Notes: generated by a model not told the origin, from the letters alone. 64,000 nt of DNA from Sulfurimonas sp. (GCF_028694605.1 NZ_JAQVKP010000001.1:1-64000); one strand, 5' to 3'; shown: positions 48,625 through 57,664, numbered from the stretch's first letter. Made by a program: numbers and translations.

Positions 48625-48939
48625 TTATAAAATAGGGGGCTTTAGAAAGGTAAAAATGTGTAATGAAAAAAGATTGTTTGTATAAACAAAAATACTTTTA
48701 ACTTTTTGTCGGCTTAAGAATGATACGGGACTCATCAAAAACAAGTATATTGAATGATAGTCGTGATGTATTTCACACATTGTGTCCGTATGTCTATCTG
48801 CATTATGTAAACAAGCATCTGCCACATAAGAGCTGTTTGCAGGGTGTTTTGTATCTAAAATGTTAAATGTATAGTCATGCACTACCGAGAAGCAAATAGC
48901 AAACACTAGAACCAATAACCATATTTTTTTTAGACGCAT
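48625..48939 (-). CDS. Small His/Cys-containing exported protein upstream of the efflux operon
   Basis: DACLHNADRHTDTMCEIHHDYHS; N-terminal TM/signal. Confidence 0.45.
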   Translation of the reverse strand: MRLKKIWLLVLVFAICFSVVHDYTFNILDTKHPANSSYVADACLHNADRHTDTMCEIHHDYHSIYLFLMSPVSFLSRQKVKSIFVYTNNLFSLHIFTFLKPPIL

Positions 48940-48986
48940 AGTGCAATTTTAGCAAATTATTGGTTAATTTTAAACTACTGACTCTA

Positions 48987-49000
48987 GGACACCTCTAAAT
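48987..49000. repeat. Degenerate solo MITE-family terminal repeat (GGACACCTCTAAAT)
   Basis: Similar to GGGCACCTCTAAAA. Confidence 0.4.
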
Positions 49001-49245
49001 ATTGACTCAAATATGGTTTGGTTACTTTTTGACGCTATCTAAAAGTAGCCTGTCCACATTTCTCTTTTCCAAAGAGGAGCATTTTATAAGATTAGCTTAT
49101 GGGTAAGAACCCCTAGTCGCTACTTGCCTTTTAGTTGTACGGATTGTTTAGATAGAGCATGTTTTTATCAAGTTCAAGCAATCTTTCAAACTGCTCTTAA
49201 AATTGTTGAATAGGTATTGCCTCTTGTGGAGATACAAACGAAAAA

Positions 49246-49638
49246 TTATTTGTTCTGTAAAGTAACCTCGTTTGCCTTCACAACCCACAAAAACTCATCG
49301 CCGATTTTGCATTTTAGCCCATGCAACGCTCCTTTGGTGATGATGGCGTTGATGTTGTTGCCTAAAAAATCAAGCGTGATATTTGCAAGAAGTTTGCCGT
49401 TTTCTATGTGGGTGATTTTTGAGCAAAATGCGTTTCTCTCACTTACGACGGATGATGTCGTTGCAAGCGTGACTTCTGTCTCTTTAAAGAGCAGATGCAC
49501 ATCCATAGAGACTTCAAGACGGTTTTCATCGCTTGCAATAACAAGAGAGCTAAAAAGATGTCCCTCGACATCTATAAAAATAAGCTGTAAATTATCACTC
49601 TGTTTTATGGATACAATCGTTCCTTTTAAGGTATTCAA
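49246..49638 (-). CDS. TOBE-domain molybdopterin/molybdate-binding protein
   Basis: MNTLKGTIVSIKQSDNLQLIFIDVEG; next to modC. Confidence 0.7.
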   Translation of the reverse strand: MNTLKGTIVSIKQSDNLQLIFIDVEGHLFSSLVIASDENRLEVSMDVHLLFKETEVTLATTSSVVSERNAFCSKITHIENGKLLANITLDFLGNNINAIITKGALHGLKCKIGDEFLWVVKANEVTLQNK

Positions 49639-49653
49639 TGTTGCCCCTTTTTT

Positions 49654-50526
49654 TTAAATTTTCGTCACTATCGGATTGAAAGCTTTGCTTGAGAGCAATA
49701 CTTTATCGCCGATGTTTAGATTTTTTATATCTTTTTGTGTTGCCGTAATTTTTATAATTTCATTGTGAGACAAAACTTTTACAATATACAAAATATCATT
49801 TTTTTCTATACTAAGAATCTCGCCTACTATCTTAAACTTGCCGCTTAGGTTCTGATTTGCAAATACTTTTGCAGGAGAGCCGTCGTCTGTAATACTACCA
49901 GATGAGATTTTAAAAACACGGTTTGAGAGTTTAAAAACTTCACTTATATCGTGAGATACCAAGATGGAAGTGATACCGAATTTTTTATGGACAGATGCCA
50001 GCTCCTCTTGAAGTTTGAGCCGCATGGAGCTATCAAGTGCCGAGAGCGGTTCGTCAAGAAGAAGTATTTTAGGGCCATTCATCAAAGACCGCGCCACCGC
50101 GATTCTCTGCTTTTGCCCTCCGCTTAGATGATCTGGTTTCATAGAAGAGAGATTTTGTATCTCCATGATTTCAAGTATCTCATCCACTTTTTTTGTCTCT
50201 TTCTTATCTTTGAGGGCAAACTCCAAGTTCTGCCTCACGCTCATATTTGGAAAAAGCGCATAGTCTTGAAATACAAACCCGACATTTCGCTTTTGCGGCG
50301 GCAGGTTTATATTTTTTGCACTGTCAAACCAAACAACCCCGTCCACAACAATCGTTCCGCTCTGCGGAGTCTCAAGCCCGGCGATAATGCGCAAAAGCGT
50401 AGTTTTCCCGCTCCCGCTCTTTCCAAAAAGCGTCAAAAAATCCCCGTCATGTATCTCTTTGTTTACCTCTAAAACTATCTCCCCGTCCGCAGTGTTTAGT
50501 GTTTTTTTGATGTTTATAGCTATCAT
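49654..50526 (-). CDS. modC: Molybdate ABC transporter ATP-binding protein
   Basis: GKSGSGKTTLLRIIAGLE, LSGGQKQRIAVARSL, LLLDEPLSALD, C-terminal TOBE. Confidence 0.9.
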   Translation of the reverse strand: MIAINIKKTLNTADGEIVLEVNKEIHDGDFLTLFGKSGSGKTTLLRIIAGLETPQSGTIVVDGVVWFDSAKNINLPPQKRNVGFVFQDYALFPNMSVRQNLEFALKDKKETKKVDEILEIMEIQNLSSMKPDHLSGGQKQRIAVARSLMNGPKILLLDEPLSALDSSMRLKLQEELASVHKKFGITSILVSHDISEVFKLSNRVFKISSGSITDDGSPAKVFANQNLSGKFKIVGEILSIEKNDILYIVKVLSHNEIIKITATQKDIKNLNIGDKVLLSSKAFNPIVTKI

Positions 50527-50597
50527 TAATTATCCTCTTTATTATCAACTCTTTTTTGAAGCCATACTATCAAATTTGATAGCTTCTATTTTGAACA

Positions 50598-50984
50598 CTA
50601 TTCAAAATCCATATAATAAAACTCATCTTTTACAAACTCTTCAAGCAGTTCAAGATTTTTAAAATCTATCTTTTGATTTACAAAATATGTCATAGCTTGG
50701 AGTTCTTTATCTTCTAGCATAAGTGTTATCTCATCTCTATCATAATGCTCTGGATACCCCTCAAGCATATCAAGATGACTAAGTATCTTTTCATCGATTT
50801 GATAAGCTTCCCCCTTGATGATTTTGCCTTGACCTTTTTGATTTATAAGGTATGGATAGGCTTTTACAACATTTACCATAGGATATTTTTCTTTTGTGGT
50901 TGCATTGCCTATAAACTTTGCACCATCTAAAAAGTGATGGTTTTCAAAGCTTTTTTTGAGGGTTCCATAAACAAAGAGGGTCAT
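50598..50984 (-). CDS. Gamma-glutamylcyclotransferase-like protein
   Basis: LFVYGTLKKSFENHHFL...GEAYQIDEKILSHLDMLEGYPEHY. Confidence 0.85.
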   Translation of the reverse strand: MTLFVYGTLKKSFENHHFLDGAKFIGNATTKEKYPMVNVVKAYPYLINQKGQGKIIKGEAYQIDEKILSHLDMLEGYPEHYDRDEITLMLEDKELQAMTYFVNQKIDFKNLELLEEFVKDEFYYMDFE

Positions 50985-50986
50985 AA

Positions 50987-51592
50987 TTAATGCCTAATTG
51001 AAAATACAACTGAAGCATAAACATCTTTGTCATTTTCACTATATCTTTCGTAGTATGGTTCAACACATAAACCTTTTTTAGAAACTATATTTTTAGTTTG
51101 TTGGAAAAAATTATTTATTTGTTTATCTATCTTATTTACTGCATCATTTTTATAAACACTATTCATATAAAACGCTATCAGTCCACAGCGGATTGATGAT
51201 TCAGATGATTTTCTATTAAGAGTTTCACAAATTCTATTTACATCCTCTTCAATATTTGCGAATTTATACACACGATGCTTTACTTCAATGATTGCTCTAG
51301 GATCTCCTTTTGCCCACCATACAACTATGTCAAATCTTCCATTTGCTCTTATTTTTGAAGGAACTCTACCTGTGCCTTTAGCATTAGAACTATGTAATGT
51401 TTTTTCTACATTATCTTCAAGTGTTACAAATTTATTTTTATCAATATTGGCAATTTTTTCAGCTATTTTTACAGTTAATAAATATTCTGGTGCATTCCAT
51501 AACCATTCGTTTCCACTCCATTCTAAGTATGTTTCATGGGTATCTATAATAGCATCTAATGTGGTATTTATGAGTTCGTCTTTAGTTATCAT
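50987..51592 (-). CDS. Putative PD-(D/E)XK nuclease
   Basis: GRFDIVVWWAKGDPRAIIEVKHRVYKF fits D-x(n)-ExK core. Confidence 0.6.
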   Translation of the reverse strand: MITKDELINTTLDAIIDTHETYLEWSGNEWLWNAPEYLLTVKIAEKIANIDKNKFVTLEDNVEKTLHSSNAKGTGRVPSKIRANGRFDIVVWWAKGDPRAIIEVKHRVYKFANIEEDVNRICETLNRKSSESSIRCGLIAFYMNSVYKNDAVNKIDKQINNFFQQTKNIVSKKGLCVEPYYERYSENDKDVYASVVFSIRH

Positions 51593-52251
51593 TTCACTAC
51601 ACTTTCAATAGCTTCAAACTGCTTTCTTTCAATACTTCTGCTTTGCATACTATTAAAAATATCCTCTCCCAATATTTCAACGGCTTGTTGTTTTGAAATT
51701 TGTTTACTTTTTTTGTAAAAGTTGTCAATAACTTTTATATTTACATAAAAATCTCCATATTCATCTTCAAAAGTTACAAAATTTTCATCATCTTTGACTA
51801 TTTCAAAAATTCCATAAATACCTGATTCCACTAAAGGCACAATATTTTCATTTTCATCAGTTCTTTGTTGAATTGTTCTTTTATCTTCACTTACTTTAAT
51901 GATACCTCTTTCTCCCTCTTTCATTTGTAAAGAAATATCAGTATTCTTATTAATTGACCATTGAATAATCTCTTCATCATTTAGATTTAAAATGGTTTCA
52001 TTAAAGGCATATTCTGGAATATCATCTCCCCATTTTTGTGGATTAGAAATCAACATCCAAAATCTTTTATTTTTTTCTTTAATTAATTTTCTTCGTTCAA
52101 TATGCTCTATTATCTCATCTTTGATATTATCAAAAACATCTGCACCATGTTTTGAAACAACAAACATCTCTATTTGCTCGAATGTTTCATCATCCTTGTC
52201 AATTTTACTTTTTGCTATTTGAACTAACAATTTTAAATCTTCATTTTTCAT
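51589..52251 (-). CDS. EVE-like (PUA/YTH-fold) domain protein
   Basis: KRFWMLISNPQKWGDDI...IIQWSINKNTDISLQMKEGERGIIKVSE...SGIYGIFEIV; 4-bp overlap with the nuclease gene. Confidence 0.55.
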   Translation of the reverse strand: MKNEDLKLLVQIAKSKIDKDDETFEQIEMFVVSKHGADVFDNIKDEIIEHIERRKLIKEKNKRFWMLISNPQKWGDDIPEYAFNETILNLNDEEIIQWSINKNTDISLQMKEGERGIIKVSEDKRTIQQRTDENENIVPLVESGIYGIFEIVKDDENFVTFEDEYGDFYVNIKVIDNFYKKSKQISKQQAVEILGEDIFNSMQSRSIERKQFEAIESVVK

Positions 52252-52794
52252 CTATTCCTCCCAACTTTTTTCACTCAAAGCCTTTTGAACAAACTCTATA
52301 CTTACAAGGTTGTCACTAACCTTTGCCAACTCTATAGCCTCATACAAACTTATATCCCTATCAGTCTCTCCTAAGATATGTATTATATGATTTTCTATTG
52401 GCTCATAAAGCTCGGCAGTTGCATAAATATCTCTTGCTACCTCTTTAAATTCTACCACTTTTACTTTTGATGCTAAGGCTTGTTGCATTATCATTAAAGC
52501 ACTTTTGTCAAGCCCTTTTGCTAAACAGATAGTTTGATTATCTTGTGTAAAATGCAAAGCCACTGCAAAATGTGTAGGATTTGTTACCACTAGATGAACT
52601 GGGTTTTTAGCTTCTTTTACTAAAATTTCACCAATTCTAAAAAAAGATTTTACAGCATGTGAGTGCTTTAGTTTTTTTAGCTCTTCCTTTTGCTCATCAC
52701 TTAAAGATTCTTCCATCTCCAAAGATTCTATTTTTGCTTCAATCTCTTCTATTACCTTATCTATCATAGGAATTGCTGGATTTTTTATCAACAT
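52252..52794 (-). CDS. Stand-alone FlhB/YscU C-terminal-like protein
   Basis: HLVVTNPTHFAVALHFTQDNQTICLAKGLDKSALMIMQQAL contains NPTH motif. Confidence 0.65.
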   Translation of the reverse strand: MLIKNPAIPMIDKVIEEIEAKIESLEMEESLSDEQKEELKKLKHSHAVKSFFRIGEILVKEAKNPVHLVVTNPTHFAVALHFTQDNQTICLAKGLDKSALMIMQQALASKVKVVEFKEVARDIYATAELYEPIENHIIHILGETDRDISLYEAIELAKVSDNLVSIEFVQKALSEKSWEE

Positions 52795-52888
52795 TTTGCA
52801 CCTCTTTGTTTTATAGCATTTTCTACCAAATTATATACTCATACATAGACACCTTTATGTCCACTTCAAAAACTTCTCTAAGGTTTTT

Positions 52889-53125
52889 TTAAACTGCCAC
52901 ACTTTCCAAATACAAAGTATCAGGGCATAAATCTTGACCGTTTTTCCATTGAATCGAGTCCATAAACGGTTTAACGGTTTTGAAGTAGGTTTTATCTTGA
53001 AGTTGTTTGAAAAAGCCTTTGTCAATATATGGCTTCATATCAAATATTTTATTTTCACCATTTTCAAAAGTAAGTAGTATGGTATAGTCGTCTTGTGCTA
53101 TTACTGCTTTTACTCGTGGGTTCAT
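52889..53125 (-). CDS. DUF2442 family protein
   Basis: VKAVIAQDDYTILLTFENGENKIFDMKPYIDKGFFKQLQD...IQWKNGQDLCPDTLY. Confidence 0.8.
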   Translation of the reverse strand: MNPRVKAVIAQDDYTILLTFENGENKIFDMKPYIDKGFFKQLQDKTYFKTVKPFMDSIQWKNGQDLCPDTLYLESVAV

Positions 53126-53136
53126 TTGATTTTCTC

Positions 53137-53406
53137 CTATTTTAAAGGGTCGATTTTAAATATCTCTTCACCGTTGATTGCAAGTTCCCAATCAGCCATA
53201 AGCTCATCTTGATGAATCTCTATCCAAGCAACTACAAGTTTTCTTTTGCTTGATTTCATAGTGCCTTCGAGAATCTCACCGTTGGGGATAGAAAACACCG
53301 CCTCTTCATCTTGATACTTCACATGAATATGAGGAATTTTGTGTTGTTTGTTATCAAAATAGTACATGGAGATAATAATCCCATAAAACATAGATATGAT
53401 TGCCAT
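53137..53406 (-). CDS. DUF4160 family protein
   Basis: FYGIIISMYYFDNKQHKIPHIHVKYQDEEAVFSIPNGEILEG. Confidence 0.8.
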   Translation of the reverse strand: MAIISMFYGIIISMYYFDNKQHKIPHIHVKYQDEEAVFSIPNGEILEGTMKSSKRKLVVAWIEIHQDELMADWELAINGEEIFKIDPLK

Positions 53407-53515
53407 TGTGTTTTTCCTTAGTTTAAGTTAAATTTTAGCTAAATATTTTTTAGAAGCTTTTGAAATATTCAAAGCTCATTCCAAAGTTTTTCTATTGGTT
53501 GCACTCTGGCGTTTT

Positions 53516-53926
53516 TTATCTCAAAAGATTATGTAAACTCTGCTTTTTCAAAGTCCTATAAACATCAAAGTCGCTATCGATACTTACGATATTTTTTATC
53601 CCCTCTTTATTTGCTATGTACATTAAAGTTGCATCCGCCAAATCCATAGGGATATCAAGATATTTCTCCATCATCACTCGTATGTTTGTTATCTCATTTT
53701 GAGGAATCTCATAAACATTTACCCCACCAAGCTCCACCCATTTTAAAAAATCAATCTGTACTTGTAGGTTAAAATCCAGCATATGAGAAACTTCGGTGAG
53801 AACTGCCCAAGAGGTGATGAGTTTGCCTTTGAAAGTTTTTAGAAACTCTAAAGATTTTTGATGAAACTTATCGCTTCTATCAAAAAGGGCTATGATAACT
53901 CCGCTGTCAATGAGTGTTTTTGTCAT
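53516..53926 (-). CDS. PIN-domain (VapC-like) toxin
   Basis: LIDSGVIIALFDRSDKFH, DLADATLMYIA, IVSIDSDFDVYR. Confidence 0.82.
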   Translation of the reverse strand: MTKTLIDSGVIIALFDRSDKFHQKSLEFLKTFKGKLITSWAVLTEVSHMLDFNLQVQIDFLKWVELGGVNVYEIPQNEITNIRVMMEKYLDIPMDLADATLMYIANKEGIKNIVSIDSDFDVYRTLKKQSLHNLLR

Positions 53927-54200
53927 GAAGTTTTGCTTTTAGTTTTTGTTTATAAGTAGTAGAGAGTGAGCCGTCATGACTTTCAAACTTTCCAAAAAGC
54001 TCCTTGCCGAGTTCGTAGGATGTTTTTTCTTTTGCCTCAGATTTGAGCATATCAAAATAGTAAACCAAAGCCTCTTTTATTATCTGGCTTTTTTGTTTTG
54101 AAAGTTGAGCAGATACAAGATTTAGCTGATTTTCAAGCATATTATCTAGTCTTACCGAAACCATAATTGTCTCCTGTTTTTGTATGACAGATTGTATCAC
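53907..54200 (-). CDS. Ribbon-helix-helix-like antitoxin
   Basis: MVSVRLDNMLENQLNLVSAQLSKQKSQIIKEALVYYFD; overlaps PIN gene. Confidence 0.7.
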   Translation of the reverse strand: MIQSVIQKQETIMVSVRLDNMLENQLNLVSAQLSKQKSQIIKEALVYYFDMLKSEAKEKTSYELGKELFGKFESHDGSLSTTYKQKLKAKLHDKNTH

Positions 54201-54215
54201 ACAAGAGTTAAAATT

Positions 54216-54896
54216 TTATCTAAACTCACTTTTCAGCATACTTTTATTGATAGCGTAAACAAAAAGCAAGATGGCAAAGGTGATGACAAAAAGGGTAAAA
54301 GCGTATTGGTTGGCAACTGCGTAGTTGAGTGATTCTACTTCATCGTAGATCGCTATGCTTGCTACTTTTGTCTCTCCCGCTATGTTTCCGCCGATCATTA
54401 AAACCACTCCGAACTCTCCTACCGTGTGGGCGAATGTGATGACTGATGCTGTGAGCAAAGAGGGTTTGATATTTGGAAGCAGAACAAACCAGAGAGTCTC
54501 GATGGGGCTTTTTCCAAGAGTAAATGAAGCCTCTTTTAGAGATTTTGAAAGAGCGGAAAAGCCGCTTTGGATGGGGTGAACCATAAAAGGGAGGCTAAAA
54601 ATAACGGATGCTACGATAAGTCCCTCAAAGCTAAAGACGAGTTTTATATCAAAAGTTTTATCAAGCCATGCGCCAAAACTGTTTTTTGGGCTAAAGGCAA
54701 GTAACATGTAAAAACCCAAAACAGAGGGAGGCAGTACTAAGGGCATTGATACCAATGCCTCGATGATAGGTTTAAATCTTGATTTTGTTTGTGATAGGTG
54801 GTACCCAAGCGGGATTCCTATACATAACAGTATGAGAGTAGTAATTGCCGCTAACTCAAATGTAAGCTTCATGGTTTGGATAAAATTTGCGTCCAC
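54216..54896 (-). CDS. modB: Molybdate ABC transporter permease
   Basis: LVLPPSVLGFYMLLAFSP, TVGEFGVVLMIGGNIAGETKVASIAIYD. Confidence 0.93.
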   Translation of the reverse strand: MDANFIQTMKLTFELAAITTLILLCIGIPLGYHLSQTKSRFKPIIEALVSMPLVLPPSVLGFYMLLAFSPKNSFGAWLDKTFDIKLVFSFEGLIVASVIFSLPFMVHPIQSGFSALSKSLKEASFTLGKSPIETLWFVLLPNIKPSLLTASVITFAHTVGEFGVVLMIGGNIAGETKVASIAIYDEVESLNYAVANQYAFTLFVITFAILLFVYAINKSMLKSEFR

Positions 54897-54920
54897 GATT
54901 GCACCTTTAAAATGAAAAAC

Positions 54921-55664
54921 CTATTTTACACCAAATCCATACTCTTTAAATATCTCTTTTGCTCTTTGTGAAACTATAAAGTCGCCAAATTTTGCAGCCA
55001 GCGGTTTGTCTTTAGCATATTTTGTAAGTACAAACGACTGCTCCATCGGAGTGTACTTTGTAGTGTCTATAAGTTTGTATTCGCTCTCTTTTTTTGCTTT
55101 TTTGATAAGAGAAAATGCTACAAGCCCGACTTCCGCCGCATGAGTGTCCACAAACTGTACGCTCTGAGCGATGTTATCTCCAAGAACGAGTCTGTTTTTT
55201 ACGCTCTCTTCAAGGTTATAGTTTTTTAGTATCTCCATTGCTGCCTCCCCATAAGGTGCGACTTTTGGATTTGCTATTGAGATATGTTTTACGCTCGCAT
55301 CTTTTATGCTGTCTATCCCTTTTGCCGCTAAATTTTCGTCGTATGAATATAGAGCAAGAATACCTAGAGCATATATTTTTGCTTCACCCATAGCGAGAGA
55401 ATCTTGAATGATCTTTTGCGGATATTTGCTGTCTGCCGCCATAAATACATCGTATTCAAGCCCGTTTGCAAGCTGTGCATACGCTTTTCCAGTTGCACTG
55501 TAAGTAACTTCCAGCTTATCGTTTGGATTTTTGGATTCAAACTCTTTGACTATCTCTTGCATTGCGCTTTTCGTACTTGAAGCGGCAAATACTTTTATGC
55601 TGTCTGCCCATAAAACGCCGTTAAAGCTTAAAGCTAAAAAGAGGAGCGCTGTTAATTTTTTCAT
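54921..55664 (-). CDS. modA: Molybdate ABC transporter substrate-binding protein
   Basis: IKVFAASSTKSAMQEIVKEFE...YDVFMAADSKYPQKI. Confidence 0.93.
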   Translation of the reverse strand: MKKLTALLFLALSFNGVLWADSIKVFAASSTKSAMQEIVKEFESKNPNDKLEVTYSATGKAYAQLANGLEYDVFMAADSKYPQKIIQDSLAMGEAKIYALGILALYSYDENLAAKGIDSIKDASVKHISIANPKVAPYGEAAMEILKNYNLEESVKNRLVLGDNIAQSVQFVDTHAAEVGLVAFSLIKKAKKESEYKLIDTTKYTPMEQSFVLTKYAKDKPLAAKFGDFIVSQRAKEIFKEYGFGVK

Positions 55665-55677
55665 TTTTTTCCTTGTA

Positions 55678-57156
55678 TTAAAAGAGATAGTTTAGCTCAA
55701 AACGAGCATCTAGTGAGTCTGCGTTAACCTGTTTTGTATCTGCATAGCCAAGTCTAAGACGCCATTGCAAATCTATAAACGAAGGTATATTTTGAACAAA
55801 TCCTGCATAATAGTAGTTTTCGTCAAAATAACCTTTTGCTTCATCTGCATCCGTATGAAGAACGGAAAACTGCATCAACAAATCTCTATAAACACCTGTT
55901 TTGTTTTGGTTTATATTAAGCTCTGCGCGGTAACTTTTAGTATTTGCCATCCAGTTGTATCTTGCCATAGAACGGGTATATCCTGCTGTTGGAAATCCTC
56001 TCCAAGGGGTGATGAGATCTGCTTCGTCAAGAACTTGTGAATAGCCTAAATTTAGATTATAGTTTTTGTATGCACCGACTAAACGAGCCGCAACCATCTG
56101 CGAATCAAGAGAAGAGGCATCTTTATATCCGCCGGATGCACCGACTTTGCCTGCAAGTTTGCCGCTGTAGCTAGCACCCCCGATTTCGCCTGCACCGTTG
56201 TCAAACTGTTTTATGTACCTTACTCCGGGCGAGAGTGAAAAACCATCAAGATTTATTTTATAGTTCGCTTCAGCCATAACTTCTGATACTAAATCCGGAA
56301 CCGTGTAGAAAGAGGTATCAAGTGTCAGATTTTTTATAGATTTGTTCCTTAAATCACCGGTTATTAACGGGGCATCCGTATCGACCCCTGCATTTCTCAG
56401 ATTTGTATAGGTAAGTCCTTTGTGCATGGCACTATCGTCGTTTGAATCCCATATCGGTTTTAATCCTGAAGAAGAACTTGAGTCCCCGTATGCCAAGACT
56501 GAGTGATTGTCGGTATGTCCTCTAAGTTTTTCTTCCGTTAAATAGGCAAGTTTTGCAGTAGTATCGGGAAGGGCTTTTGTCTGGAGTGTTACTCCGTCAA
56601 AAGTGTTTGGTATCATCTTTGTGTCGTTTGAAGCGACATAAAAAGTATCTACAAGTTGACGACCTAAATTGATTTCTGTTTTTGGCAATCCTTTGTAAGT
56701 TATGTAAGCTTGACCCAAAACAGTCATAGATTTACCGTTACCATTGATAAAATCATAACGGCTCAATAGGTCATAACCTGGCTTTAGCTTATCAACGGGA
56801 TCATTGTCTTCATTGAAAAAAGCCTTTGAATAGTAAAGAGCGGCAGTAAAATCAAAATCTTTAAATGTCGCACTTTTATAAGCAAGCGAACCTCCGATAG
56901 CACTTATAACATGAGAGTCTTGAGTAGATGTCTCTTTTTCCCACTCATATAAGAATGTATTTGAACGAAGCCTCCCGTAAAACATACCATCTTGAAACAT
57001 CTCCGAGATATTGTCAACAGATTTTGGCAGCTTATTGTATGTTACTTGATAATTTGCTTTTAGTGATTGCTTTGGCAAAACTTCATCCGCACTTATTGCT
57101 GATGTCGCTAAAAGTGCAATAACCGTGGAAATACTTAGTGTACTTCTTTTATTCAT
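55678..57156 (-). CDS. OprD-like outer membrane porin
   Basis: Signal peptide; MFQDGMFYGRLRSNTFLYEWE...LGRQLVDTFYVASNDTKMIPNTFDGVTL. Confidence 0.82.
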   Translation of the reverse strand: MNKRSTLSISTVIALLATSAISADEVLPKQSLKANYQVTYNKLPKSVDNISEMFQDGMFYGRLRSNTFLYEWEKETSTQDSHVISAIGGSLAYKSATFKDFDFTAALYYSKAFFNEDNDPVDKLKPGYDLLSRYDFINGNGKSMTVLGQAYITYKGLPKTEINLGRQLVDTFYVASNDTKMIPNTFDGVTLQTKALPDTTAKLAYLTEEKLRGHTDNHSVLAYGDSSSSSGLKPIWDSNDDSAMHKGLTYTNLRNAGVDTDAPLITGDLRNKSIKNLTLDTSFYTVPDLVSEVMAEANYKINLDGFSLSPGVRYIKQFDNGAGEIGGASYSGKLAGKVGASGGYKDASSLDSQMVAARLVGAYKNYNLNLGYSQVLDEADLITPWRGFPTAGYTRSMARYNWMANTKSYRAELNINQNKTGVYRDLLMQFSVLHTDADEAKGYFDENYYYAGFVQNIPSFIDLQWRLRLGYADTKQVNADSLDARFELNYLF

Positions 57157-57196
57157 AATCTTTCCTTTAATGTAATTTTACTTTGTTATAATTTTA

Positions 57197-57462
57197 GGGC
57201 ACCTCTAAAAACTCTAGCCGTCTTCAGAGGGATTTAAAAAAGATGAGATGATGCAAAATCTTTTTTGAGCCTTAGCCAACGCTAAGGCGATAAAAAGTTT
57301 TGCGGCATATCGCTTTTTTGAACCCTCCCGTAGGGCGATAGAGCCAAGCCCACACTCTGCGTTGCCTCTTTTTGCCTTAGCCTTAGCTAGGGCTGCAAAG
57401 AGCCGCCTTGATTGTGAACTTGGCTCTATCGCTGAAGATGGCTAGAGTTTTTAGAGGTGCCC
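57197..57462. mobile_element. MITE-like non-autonomous element, copy 2 (266 bp)
   Basis: Same TIRs as 30065-30330, TTTA/TTTA target duplication, 4 mismatches by eye. Confidence 0.85.
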
Positions 57463-57488
57463 TTTATTGCTTCTTCCAAAGCACTTGT

Positions 57489-57517
57489 CTTGCAGTTACC
57501 GCTGCAAGGCTTTTTTT
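57489..57517 (+). terminator. Possible intrinsic terminator
   Basis: CTTGCAG-TTACCG-CTGCAAG-GC-TTTTTTT. Confidence 0.4.
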
Positions 57518-57571
57518 ATCTTTTTTTAATGTTTCCTCCTCATTTGCAAATAAACAAGATGTTGTAAAAAA

Positions 57572-57664
57572 TTAAAATATAGTTGTAAATACTTTGAGAC
57601 TTTCCGCAGCAGAGTTGCTCATAAGTGCAATGATTATCGCAGCTGTTTTGATAAATTTTTTCAT
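57572..57664 (-). pseudogene. Orphan signal-peptide fragment coupled to modD
   Basis: ATGA overlap with modD stop; MKKFIKTAAIIIALMSNSAAESLKVFTTIF*, then a further open stretch up to the MITE. Confidence 0.45.

Noticed and set aside
49001-49240. Possible transposase remnant
   Set aside because: Short broken frames only (e.g. EQFERLLELDKNMLYLNNPYN on minus); not enough to assign an IS family.
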